Shown piece by piece: positions 21,701-45,800 of a stretch of 64,000 nt of DNA. Numbering within the stretch: the stretch's first letter is position 1; each line of letters begins with the position of its first letter. A program made the position numbers and the translations under genes. The notes below the pieces were generated by a model. The model had not been told where the DNA came from. It did not search any database and saw only the letters and a program-made list of their open reading frames with translations. This stretch comes from Numida meleagris (Eukaryota > Chordata > Aves > Galliformes > Numididae): NCBI RefSeq assembly GCF_002078875.1, contig NC_034411.1:3190434-3254433 (forward strand), given 5' to 3'.

Positions 21701-23084
21701 TTAATTCAGTTCCTAATGATGCAGCTTTCTTTCCCGACTCAAATAATCTCCTTTTTACACCTAGGTCGGGACAAACACAATGGATAACCCTTTGCTGAAG
21801 TACAGCGCGAAGGAGTATTTCTTCAAAGCTGCCCTGTGCCACTTCATCGTGGACGAGCTGAACGCTAAGGTCAGTGGGCTCGGGGTGGTTGCCCCCACCT
21901 CATGCACCGTGCTGACCAACCCTTGCCAGCAGTGAGGTGTTTCTGCAGGCACAGGGCTCTGGTGGCTGTTGCAGGGGCTTGTAGCTGGTGCTGTCAGCTG
22001 CCATTTGCTGGGCTGGGATGGCTGAATCTCCACCAGACTCCAGTGCAGCACATCCAGAGTGAAGCTCGGGGGTAAACCAGGGCACGTGCTACTGCAGTGT
22101 CCAATGCAGAGAGTTCTGCTTCCTGCCCTGCCCGTGCTCTGGCTGTGTCTGCTCGGTTCTTGCCCAGCGATATCTCAGGCCACAGCTGGCTCTGAGAAGT
22201 CTGAGGCCAGGCCTGACCCTGCCTCTTCATTTCCCCGTGCTTGTGGGTTTGCTGTGAGCTTTTTTCTTGAGTTTTCTGTGTGGTGTTAGGACGAGAAGAG
22301 AAAAACCGAAATAAAAAGTGAGGAATTCTGCGTGAAAAGGGCCTAAGGGCGTGCTTCTCTCTTTCAGCTCGCGCTTGAGAAGTACGAAGAGATGTTCCCA
22401 GCGTTCACAGATTCACGGGAGTGCAAGCTATTGAAAGTAAGTAAAGCCAGTGTTAAAAGAACGCGCTCACATTTAGAAATGCAGACTGCCCTTTGCTTTG
22501 TGCTTTTTCGCCTCGCCACGGGTTTGGCCTTCTACTCAAAACGCCTTAAGGGACATCAGACATCGGACTCGCTGTGCGTTGGATTCAGACCGAGCCGGTG
22601 GGAGCAGCAGGATGATTCCTGTGGTTAACTTGAACAAATCTGGGTTTGCGTTTGTGGTGGGGGTTGGGTAGGTGGCAAAGGTTCCCCCCTCCTGGAGGGA
22701 CTTGTGGTATTTTCTGACTTGTAATGGTGTTCTCCTAGAAACTGCTGGAAGCCCACGAGGAGCAAAACTCCGAGGCGTACACCGAGGCAGTAAGTACCCA
22801 CAACTCTGTGCCTTGGCGGCTGGGGCTCTTTGAGGTGGCCTCCCTTTTTCTCTCTCTGTGTAACAGAGGCCTTTTCTACCCTGGGGAAGAGCTGCAGGTT
22901 TCAAAGATGACGCTTGAGGAGATGGACAGCGCTGCTTTTGCAGCTGCTTTCTAACTGCTCGTTTCTTTCCGTGCAATAGGTTAAAGAATTCGATTCGATA
23001 TCGCGGTTGGATCAGTGGCTCACAACCATGCTGCTTCGCATCAAGAAGTCAATCCAAGGAGAAGGGGACGGGGACCTGAAGTGA
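18752..23084 (+). CDS. NAPB: NAPB, beta-SNAP (NSF attachment protein beta)
   Basis: Eleven coding exons: 18752-18849, 19294-19373, 19657-19773, 20218-20264, 20372-20449, 20749-20804, 21221-21305, 21765-21869, 22368-22436, 22739-22789 and 22980-23084. They join to 296 aa, starting [20 protein letters not shown] and ending [13 protein letters not shown]. It follows human beta-SNAP (298 aa) rather than alpha-[13 protein letters not shown] and SFLRGLFG near the N-terminus and [20 protein letters not shown] later. SNAPs are curved sheets of TPR-like helices that clamp the SNARE bundle and recruit and stimulate the ATPase NSF for disassembly after membrane fusion. The N-terminal FLRGLFG loop touches membrane and the C-terminal leucine region stimulates NSF (family knowledge). 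Beta-SNAP is the neuronal form in mammals. All splice sites are GT-AG except one GC-AG. Confidence 0.97.
18868..19085 (+). repeat. G-tract array with GGGGYTGCAAAA-like units in NAPB intron 1
   Basis: The motif GGGG(T/C)TGC, usually followed by AAAA or a similar short spacer, recurs about six times between 18880 and 19030, with G runs of 4 to 11. A G13 run sits near 19072-19084. It looks like a degenerate tandem array and could form G-quadruplexes. Confidence 0.65.
20805..21220 (+). other. NAPB: GC-AG intron in NAPB
   Basis: The exon ends TCCAACAG and the intron begins GCAAGT (20805-20810), giving AG|GCAAGT, the strong consensus of functional GC donors. The acceptor is CGATTGCAG at 21220. Joining gives N-S-S-A-N-K-C as in all SNAPs; no GT site keeps the frame. 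Confidence 0.9.
21385..21620 (-). mobile_element. CR1 LINE fragment
   Basis: The plus strand begins with AATCATAGAATCATAGAACC (the CATAGAAT tail repeat), then GGCCTGGGTTGAAAAGGACC and CCAGACCAGGCTGCCCAGAG. It is therefore a 5'-truncated CR1 on the minus strand, in the NAPB intron after 21305. Confidence 0.88.
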
Positions 23085-25258
23085 ATTGTTCGTGGTGTTT
23101 GTGGCATGCAGCCTCAGTCATTTGTTCTCGTGTTCCAGCCAAGGACCACCACAGGATACGTGATAAAATATCTAGCTTAATTTTGTTGCTTCTAAGTCCA
23201 AATGACTGTGTGTTTCTTTAGTACCCTGCTCTTTGTTGTGACAACGTGGGTAGATGAGCAGCGATGCTCTGGGTATCACGGGCAGATTTTTCTAAGGTGA
23301 AAGGAACACTTCTGGCAGAAATCTTTGTGTTTTTCGTTATTGATGAGCCCAAAGTTTGCACTTGGAACAACTCCTTTCTTCCCTTCCTGTTCTGTCTTAA
23401 GGTTCAGTAGCACTGAGTGAAGCATGTAAATATTATTTGTCTGTGCCAGTGCAGTACAAGTAATAGATTCTGCTCTGCTTCCGTATCGTTCTTGGTTCCT
23501 GTTTTTAAATGGACCTCTGCCAGATGCACTTGGATCTTGGTTTTTTTGATGACTGAGCTTTTTACATGGTGCTAGTGAAAGGCTTTGTGACTCTTAGACA
23601 CGGGATGCACGGATAGATACGAGGGCCTGGTGCTGAAAGCATTGCACACCAGAGGACAGGACTGCTTAGATGGGTGAGCCCTGCCAGTGGTGGGCGGGAG
23701 CAGACCTAGTGAATTGTGTATTTTGTATTTAAGATCTAAATATAAAACGTAAGGCTCTTCTCTATTTTCTTGGATCTATTTTTCCACTTTATTTCGTGGC
23801 ACACCCCCAGCCCTGCTACCCTAAGCTGACTTGACCCAAGTAACAATATATTTTTCTAACTTTTCATTTACATCAGCTCCTGTTGCTGTCTCCTGCGGGT
23901 CTTTTGTGCGTGCCAGGCAGTTACCCCTTAGTTTCTGACCCTTTTGCTGTTGGCTGAGCTGCCTCGTTGTTGTGACGTGCAGAGGTGCTGGCAGAGCCCT
24001 GGCATCGAGCAGGAGCCTCGTCTTAGTTGTCTGGGTGACAGATGGGATCGAGCGTGCTCTGAGAAGATGTAGGCGCTTTAGAAATTCTTGTTGTCACTTC
24101 AGAGACGTGTTTTAAAATGTCTGCAACCACGCTGTGGGGCTGGCGGTGATTAAGCTACCTACACCCCAGCGCGTGCACTGAGGGATTTGTGAGCCTATGC
24201 AGGCTGGCAGTGGTTGGCACTTGGCATCTCTCCGCTGTGGAGCGACTCTCAGATGTGCTGGTGATGTGCTAAGGATGGAAACGTAGCTGCTTTGTTTGGT
24301 GTTTATGGCAGCTCTGGTGGGCGCTGCTGCAGTTGGGACTCTGCCCTGTTTCTCTTGCTGTAGGGACTGTGTTGGCTTTCATTGCTTTTTGCTTTCAATC
24401 TAGATATTTATTGGAGTAGAACACCATTGGATGGACAGACAGGCTGCCTGACCTAAAAGCAGTTTGTTATTCTAGAAGCAGTACTGTTATTTCCCTCTTG
24501 CTTGAGCATAAGAAAACCAAAAATCACTCCTGGGCCATGTTCTGGTTTTCTTTTCTGACTGTTCCCACCAGTCACGTAAACTGTTCTATGCATCAGAACA
24601 TGAAAGGTGAGAGCCAGGAGCTGGGCAGGCCTAGGGTGAGTCCACTACGAAGCCAGGAAGATGCTCAGTCTCCCACCCAACTTCAGTTTCCTCACTTCTC
24701 AGAGGTGTTTTTCCACCCACTTAGAGCAGAAGTTGGATGGGTTGCAGATATGGTCTCATTTTGTGCAAGAGGGTCCCAAGATGCAGCTGCTGCTGAACTC
24801 ACCTGGGCTTGGACCCATTTTGGTTTCATTTTGCTAAGCGTAGGCACGTCCTGTGGAGGGGTTTGACTTCTGTTAATGTCACACAGAACCAAGGCACGCG
24901 TTTTATGCCTTTTTTTTGGTTAGTTCTTCCCATTGTCAGTATTGTGCCCAGCTGTGATAAGATGCTGCTGTTGCTGGTGGACCAGAAGACCGTTCCCTTG
25001 GGGTTCTGCGGTCTGTTGCTGTGCTCTGGAGTAAATATCATTACAATACAAATGTTTGTTCTGTATAAATAGGCTACAGCATGACCTCCAGTGTATCAGT
25101 TGACCATTGTAACAGTTTTAAAATGACAATCTGCCACTCTGCTGTCTTCCTTCCCCCCAGTACACATACTATGAAAACTTATTAATGAAATGGCCTTAGC
25201 AGGAATATGATGTCTTGTGTGAATCTGTACATTAATAAAGTGAAAAATCATGAATTAA
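23085..25258 (+). other. NAPB: NAPB 3' untranslated region (probable)
   Basis: Non-coding sequence from the stop to AATAAA at 25234-25239. A long 3' UTR suits a neuronal gene. No open frame in it is convincing. Confidence 0.65.
25234..25239 (+). terminator. NAPB: NAPB polyadenylation signal (AATAAA)
   Basis: Canonical hexamer, 2.15 kb after the stop. The minus-strand hexamer for the facing gene lies about 30 bp to the right. Confidence 0.6.
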
Positions 25259-27588
25259 ACATTTCAGTCTTTTAATAAGAACGGTTCATACGCGTAACTC
25301 ACATCTGTCCATTCATGGAGTACAAAAGCTTCCCTGGCTACAGGTACTAATGCTCGGATTTACTTAAATATATCTACAAACTCTTTACATTGGTCACTGG
25401 GAATACTGAGTTTCAACAGGACATGGTGCTTGAATAAATATTTCAAATATAACCTCTTGGAATGTTCTCTTAAAAAAAAAAAAAAAATCCCTTTCTCTAG
25501 CTTAAGTTATGATTCTATGGAAACACATCAGACGTCCCTTTAAGGTCAAAAAATAGCTCTGTGCCAGTTTGGATATCTTTATTGCTTTGCCAACCCCTAA
25601 GCCTTAGAATAAGCCCTAACCAGGCTCGATTGTGCTTACCTTTACACTAATGCAATCTTTCAGTTTTTCTCTCAGCTTCAGATGAGAAAGCTGTGGAAAT
25701 ACTACATTAATATTAAAATAAAGAGAAACAAAGAAGTAAATGAAATGAGCTCCAGGTTTTTAACCTGTTGACGCTGGGAATCTGGTCCTAACGTGGAAGA
25801 GTTAATGATACAGGCAAATTGCTTTCGATTCACCGCTGCTTCCAAAAACCAGAATCATCCCAGTCAGATCTGTCACGTGGCACTTTTGTCAGTAGCACCT
25901 ATTTCAAAGCTTCTGTCCCTGCACAAGGACAGTACCCTACTCCTCCCGAAAGGTTAATCTGAGGTCAAGCAAAGTAACATTTTCATTTCAGTTCAGCTTC
26001 TGCATTAATAAAGGTGCCCAAGCTGCAGGAAGCACAGAGCGTGCTTACCCTGGGCAGAGAGTGACTTTCCCAGCTACTGGCCACAATGGAAGAGAACAAG
26101 GGGATCTGCTCCCTGGGGAGGAGGAGGAGACACTTCAGGAAAGATCTCCCCATCCTTGTAAGAAATGCCTGCTTGGAAGCATGATTTTCATAATGACTGG
26201 TGATGGGGGATCCAAGTCTTGTGGGTGCTGGAGCAGGCTAGGTGAAGCTTTATAGTGTGGGCTGAACAAAAATCATACTTAAGATCCCTAGTCCTGGGCT
26301 CACCCGGTCACGTTCCTTATTTAAAATCAGATTTTAAAACAAAACCACGTCGTCAGGGTTCTAGAACTTGCTGCTAAATTCTAGTAATCAGGAAAAGCCT
26401 CTGAACTGCAGCTTTATCTATCGCTTATGTTTTTAATTTCTGCCCCTTAACACCTAAGACAGGGAAAGTTAAGCAGCTATTAGCCTAAAACCTGCTAATT
26501 AGATTCCAGCACGTTCTTACAGACAAGGTGTTCAGCACCTGGGCAATAAAGGCCTAGATGCCTTCAGCAGCCCTGGTGCATTTTTCACTTATCTGCATCT
26601 TCCCATGCTATTATTCATAGGAATGCTGACTGCCTCCCATGTGCAACTGCAATTACCCCAGGAGACTTCTACGGGTGGAATTAGCTGTAGCAGCTTGTCA
26701 GCACAACAAGTAATTAACTATTCCCACTTGAGTTTTACTTGATTTAAAAGGAGGCGTGTGGAGCAGCGATGCCTAAGTGATGGTGGAGAAGAGAACACTG
26801 CTGCCCGATCTGGACCAGCAGAAAAGTGCTTAGCTACAATTCAGCAGGGAAGTGTCAGTAAGCTGTCTGTCCTTCTAATTGCCAAGCCTTATCCTCCAAC
26901 TGCTCCAGCTTACGTAAAGGCTGGCTGAACACAAGCATCCAAACTGCACCAAGTTTTACTGGAAAGTAAAAACAGCACCGCCACCTGCACAGACACAGCA
27001 CTTGGCTCCCACTCGTCTATGGAGCGACCAGAGAATCACAATTCCTGGAGTGAAACTTCAGCTCTTTCCAAAGCTTGCTCCCCCTCCTATTCCCAGGGAG
27101 CGAGCTGCCTTACTGCTTGGCTATTTGGCAAAAGCAGAGATGAACCAACATATCCTGAAATGCAAATTAGCAAAACTTAACTTATAGAAAGGATTTCCAC
27201 TTGAGAAAATGCAGATTTATTTAACTACGCTAGCGGGCTGAGAAACACAACGTGGCTTCTCTCGATTGTACAGGTGTAATCGAATCAACGTGCACCTTCT
27301 TTATAGCCTAGCTGAACTGCACCCACCTCCAACCTTCTTTTGCCTGCAGGATAACCCTCAGCTGATGAAACCAAACTGCGTTTGGTATTACACTCCCCTG
27401 CCTGACAGAGCTGTACACACTGGATGTGGATAATTACATTTTGGAGGATATTCTGGCAGTCCAGTGCATGTCATTCATGTCTGGTCCTGCTCCCTTTCCC
27501 TAGCATCTCCTAGTTCCCTCAGCAGGTTATTGGCAAAGTCAAACAACTATACAAAGCGTGCAGCTTGAACTGGATTCGTAACACCAAA
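25259..27588 (-). other. GZF1: GZF1 3' untranslated region and intergenic DNA
   Basis: Minus-strand poly(A) hexamers occur at 27221-27216 (AATAAA), 25583-25578 (AATAAA) and 25276-25271 (ATTAAA). Which is used cannot be told from sequence. No other gene is seen here. Confidence 0.5.
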
Positions 27589-32023
<4,435 letters not shown>

Positions 32024-32034
32024 CTTTCTTCTCT

Positions 32035-34285
32035 CTGCAAAAAGCTGTTAACAACACTGCACGTTAGCTGTTGGCATGAAAGCTGATAAAACCCAAAGAT
32101 AGCAGCAGCCAAAAATCACGCCCAGATTTTCGAGTGCTTCACCTCAGATTTAAGCACTTCAGGTGCTGAAGCCGAAGTGACCGCACTTTGAAAGGAGCAT
32201 TGTGAAAAGTCTGGCTAGGAGTGCAGACAGGATTCCAGAAGTGTCACCCCAAGTGGTAATATCTAAAAGCACGCTGTCAGTCACACACATTTCTCTGAAG
32301 TTAATTTGCTTTTAAATCTCCAGCGTAATTTCACCTGAAACACTAGAGACTACAACAAAGCGTAACAGGGACAAAACAAACAGAGGCAGATCAAAAGAAA
32401 AGTTTCCATTAAGGCACGTGGAATTAAGCAGTCATTCTCCCCCCTAGCCAGGCAGTAAGAGAAAGGTAAGCTTAAGTTAACCGCAGTCCTCAATAAAACC
32501 ACCTTAAACAGGCTTCTCATTATAGACTTTCAAACAAGATTTGGACAAACTTTCAAATGCTTATTAACTGACAGAAGCATAGGAAATTGCACAAGCATAT
32601 TCTCAAATTGTAAACTCGAGAAAGCAGAAAACTTCCCCAGTGCTGTTTCTTTTATAAAGCAATTCACTGCTCAAATTAAACTCAGAGCCTCTAGGGTTTG
32701 AGTACCCACTTGTAGCCCTCCATCATTTCCAGTAGCACTCAGGTAAGGTCTAATTTCCAACTAACGTTTTAAGTTGCTCCAAAGTTCTCAAAACAAACAA
32801 AGAAAAAGCTTGAGATTCTATATATAAATACACACACACACACATATAAAATACACATATAAAATATACACGCACACATTTGATCCCAGAACAAACAATA
32901 TTTCTGTGACCTTTGGAGGTGCTTACAGCAATGTCTTCCCCTGCAATGCACTGACTTCTACTGTGCCCCTAGTAACTGTGAATGCATACACTTTGGATCT
33001 AAGAATTGTCTCTCCTCTTGCTAACAGTACATTCAAGTTTTTCTGACCAATTTCAGGCACAGCAGACTTGTTGTATTTTATATGCGGGACACTAGAAATC
33101 TTACTCAGAAAAAATAAAATCAGAAAATAAGTGCTTAAATGGAACAAAATCTGTATTCATATAAAATGGCAATAAGACCACATTAATGAATAAAGAGACA
33201 CAAGAACAATACTCACAGCACTACAAAGAGACACTTTTCTCTGCTGTATTACTACAAACTCAAACTTTGGTCCATACAAAACAAAAAACAAACTCACAGC
33301 TCAATACAATATTCTGCTAAAATAGTCTGGAGAATATATTTTCCAGAAGCCCTACGGGAGATTATTAGTAGCCAGTAAAATGGCAAAAAAAAAAAAGAAA
33401 TAAAAAAAATAGTAGCAAGTGAAATGGTTTCCCTACTATCACACAACAGGAAAGTGGCAGATAAGGGAACACAAGCACCTGTAGCACCCAAATCTCCATC
33501 CTAGCTCCAACAGAGTCTCCTCAGAACCAAACCCTTCACATTTCCTCATCTTTAAAGCTTTAGCTTGATGCATTTAAGATTTAAATAGTCACATTAACTA
33601 TTTGAAACACTTTGTTACCACCTTAGATTAATTACACCCAAATCCCATCATACTCCGAAGATAAGGAAAGCAAAGTCTGCTCATTTGCCTGCGCCAGCTC
33701 TGAGTGTAACAGGCACCCCAAAATATTGCCTACTCCTACAGACGAGCCCCAACACTACGCTTCAGACATTCTTTTTAATGAATGACGACGTGTTTTAGGT
33801 CCTGATGGAAAGACTAATTCCTTAATAATCATGGACGATAGAGTGCAAAAACATTTCCTCTTCTCTGTATTTACCCAGGCGCTTTCTCCTCCCTCCCAGC
33901 CACACGGCCCACTGGCACTCTGCATTTTAGAGGTGAGTTAAACAAAGACTCATTGAGCGTTTTATCTGAAATAACAAACGGTATCAGAACTTCACTTTTT
34001 TTACCCCGATACGACGTACACGATTTTTTTAAACTGCTTATCGTGCTACTTCCCAACGACCCACGCATTACCCACTGGAGCACACACCAAAAGCCGCGGT
34101 CACACGTAGATAACCGGTGCCCAGCAGGAAACGGGGAGCCAAGGCACTGCGGGGGGCGAGCCCTACCCGCGGGGCGACAACTCCCTGGGACGCCGCGCCC
34201 GTTACGGCGCGCTGCCTCCCAGGCCTGCCCTGCTCACGGAACGCACCGCAGGGGCTGCGGGGCCGCCCCCAGACTCGGAACCCAC
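32035..34285 (-). other. GZF1 5' intron
   Basis: Between the first coding exon and a candidate non-coding exon whose donor CTGAG|GTGGGT lies at 34285-34284. It contains a TA/CA repeat at about 32818-32878; nothing else recognised. Confidence 0.5.
32818..32878. repeat. (TA)n/(CA)n microsatellite
   Basis: Mixed TATATA and CACACACA runs in the GZF1 5' intron. Confidence 0.85.
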
Positions 34286-34460
34286 CTCAGCCGCGGCGCG
34301 GGGCAGCGCCTTGGGCTCGGGCCCGGCCCGGCCGCGCCGCTCCTCACGGCCGGGGCTGCGGGCGGCGGCCGGAAGTGCTGCCGAGCTAGTTCCGCCCCAC
34401 CCGTCGTCGCGCCGGAAATGACGTCACGCCGCGCGACGACCGTTGCTAGGCAACCGCGTT
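34286..34460 (-). promoter_or_regulatory. GZF1: GZF1 CpG promoter with CRE, ETS-like sites and RFX X-box
   Basis: A dense CpG block. It holds CCGGAAGTG (34369-34377, ETS type), a full palindromic CRE TGACGTCA (34419-34426) and a full palindromic RFX X-box GTTGCTAGGCAAC (34442-34454). A minus-strand donor CTGAG|GTGGGT at 34285 would end a non-coding first exon. Factor binding is inferred from motif only. Confidence 0.65.
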
Positions 34461-34564
34461 ACGCCGCGCGCCTGCGCCGCGCCGGCTCACACAGTTAACG
34501 CGTCCGTCTCTTACGTATCGGTTCACATCGCTTCTGAGAGAACACGCGGAGGGGAGAGCGCATC

Positions 34565-34570
34565 TTTATT
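34565..34570 (-). terminator. Polyadenylation signal of the GZF1-like gene
   Basis: TTTATT on the plus strand, AATAAA on the minus strand, about 207 nt after the stop of the upstream gene and about 110 bp before the X-box of the GZF1 promoter. Confidence 0.65.
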
Positions 34571-34776
34571 AAAAAACCCGCAGCGACGCACAGTGACAGC
34601 ACTGCACCTGCGCATACTTACATCCGCATACGCTTTCCTAAAGAGACACTGCATGATGCAGTCACAACTTCGTAAAAATGAAGCTGTACACAGAGCAAAA
34701 CGTTGCCCGGCCTACATACCTGCAGTACGCCGCACGAACCCTCCCCTGCCCGCACGGCTTTCTGGGGGCACGGGCA

Positions 34777-42887
<8,111 letters not shown>

Positions 42888-42888
42888 C

Positions 42889-45800
42889 CTGCCAGAAAAA
42901 CAGACAGATGTTTGAATGCATGTTCTTCCACAAATTACCTCTTCATTCACATATAATATCAGTCACTTACATAAAAAGCTCAGTAGAGGGCTGTGTCCCA
43001 ATTCCCAATTTACACGATGTACTAAAGGCCTCAAGGTTACTCTGTCAATGCAACTGTCATCAGCAAACACAGATTGTGGCTTACTGTGGTCACAGATTTA
43101 GATTTACACTCTAGGATAATCCTTCAGAGCCAATATTCTGGAGTACAGATGGTAACAGTAACAAAATGTGAGTAACATAATAACATGACACTTCATATAA
43201 GCACTTTTTAACATCAGAGGTCACAGCAATTCACAATAAAACTAAGCAGCCTTCCCCAGGTCTGTTGTATCAGTGGGGGAACCAAAGTACAGCAGGTCAC
43301 GTCCAGTTGTTTCCAGGCTGGAGTTAAAACAAAGCCTGTGTTTAGGCAGTCCCACACCAGGCTCTACTCACTGTGACAGGCAGCCCCTTGTCCAAAGCAG
43401 GGCAGAAATCTCTGGACCTCGATCACTTTTGTTTCTGTTTTGCCCCCCTCCACATATGCAATCAGACCTGGTGGTTAAAAATGAGAATTAGTAAGCTTAC
43501 ATTGTATTCAGGCACTTAAAGAAATGCAGAAAATGTACAGGGACAAATTACATATCTGGAAATAAATACTTTTTTCCCCCCCTTAGGAGGTAGCAGTACT
43601 TTATTTGGAAAACATTTCCAAACAGTTTGCTCCTTCTCAGTCATCAAACGGCGGGGTCAGAAGTTTTCTGACATCTTGACGATTTCACAAAGAACAATTT
43701 GCACTTTCCCATCAGCTCTAGGGACAGATGCTACGCATCATTACAGTACACCACATGACTGAGAGCACTGTGGCTTTCCCATCTCAACCCATACACGACA
43801 CCTATAACTCTGGAACAAGAAGTCTCATTTACCCTTGCCCATAAAGCACAGCAATGTTGTGACACCCTTACTGAAGCCTTTAGATGCTCCTACAATACAT
43901 GATCTGTACAATCTGATATTCTAAGCTTATATTCCTGATACAATAGAGTTTCTAAATGCCTGTTATTTAGCACATTTGCAACAGATCTGTCACCAAGGGA
44001 GGAACATTAGGCCAAAATAAACAGACAAAGTAGCTTGCTATTGCTTAAAGGCTCTGCTTAGGGTTGGCTTGCTGTGCTTGCTTTCACTTCTCATCTGAAT
44101 TATGTTTGACATTATATTAAATACATTCCTGGCAGATATAAGCTGTCTGATTAAGAAGACAAATGTGTCTTCAACATACAGCACTAGGAAGTGGAATACA
44201 ATACACAGCCTAGAGAGAATAGCTTTGAATAGCAAGCTTAAGAGATAGCTCTGAGAATACTCTTCCTATTACTAGCTACTGCAGCAAGCACCACAGAGAA
44301 TAATCATCTTCTAATCTGTAAGGTGTGATTTGTAACTTGTGACATCCCAAATAACGTTTTAAAAACTGCATTTACAGGTTTCAACTGATTTTCTCATGGC
44401 ACCATTAAGCGTCACCGGAATGTGCGTTGTTATGTTCTTAAGAAACGAGTGAGATTTCTACTAGACACTGAACATCTGTAAGCGTGAGTTATGCAAAACC
44501 TCAATATCTGTACTCAGTTAGGGGTTCGATCCTGAGCCCTCTCTCCTACGAGCTCTTGTGGGACTGCTTGGGATCTCAGACTTCTTGCTCAGCTGGTGCA
44601 GAACCCCCTGCCTCTCCTGTTTGCCAGTTCAAAGATGTTTACTCAGAGAAAAGAAAACAGAAAAATACTATAAAAGGATGAATGCTCTGGAGAAGTAGCC
44701 AAAAAAATGAGTAAAAAGACAAAGCAGGTGTTGAAAGATACCACAGAAGCTGGAAATTGTGGAGGGATGTGCAAAATAGCATTGACTAAATTCTATCAGA
44801 AAAAGACTGCTTATATCCAGATTCCTCCAAACATCTAATTAATAATTCCTCTGCCTTATGCATTCTGAACAGCAAGGACAGTCTTAGTGAATGCATTCTG
44901 GGCTGCTTTGCACCTTGGGTTGGCCAAGACTTCTGCAACCTGCAGAAAGCCCAGCTACTACTAAATATTTACCCTGTAGAAAGAACAGGGCATGCTTGCA
45001 AGCTGCAGGAAGAAATGTACATCCAGAGGCTAATGACTATACTTAGCCCACAAATTCACAAAAGCTACCACCTAACCTGTCCCCTGGCTTGCCCTTCTCA
45101 GTGTTTTCTAGCACAACGTCGTTCCTCATGTCTGAGCAGAACAGACACTAGCGCTGAGAAGCTCAGTGATCGGTAGTGCTTAAGGAAATCAATGAGCAGA
45201 GCATGTGTTAATTTTCTCCTCCTCCTTTTTAAGATCCCCATCTGAGATAAATTCTCAGTACACGCTCACATGTGAACTCAGCTAACACTTATATCTGATA
45301 CAGAGCCAAACAGAGAGGTTTGTTCCAACATGATCTCGTCAGTTCATCTGGTTCTAGATTAAATCAGCCTGGGAACTGTTTACTGAAATGTCTTTCTAAT
45401 GAAAAAAATACCACAAATAAATCAATTCTCACCTTCTTGCTTCAGAAGAGAAGGAGACTACTTTTTGTTACTGCTTGGACAGGAAATTTAACTGGAGTTT
45501 TCTCAAGTAGTGTTTAATAGTTTGATTTCTCACATGTTACTTTCATGAGATGGAGATCAGAATGCAATGTTGCATTGGTATTGAAACAGTATCTAAGTTG
45601 TTTTTTTATTTTTTATTTTTTCCTGACAACTTGTTGGTAGAAAGTTTCTAAGTATGTTGCTTTCCTTTGTGGGGAAAGGGAGCAGCTTCTTATTCCCAGT
45701 GGATTAAGAAAGCTGTTTCCTCCCTACTCCTCATATGTCATTAAAGCTTACTGACAAGAGAAAATTTGTGAGGAATTCCCATCCAAAGCAATAAGAACAA

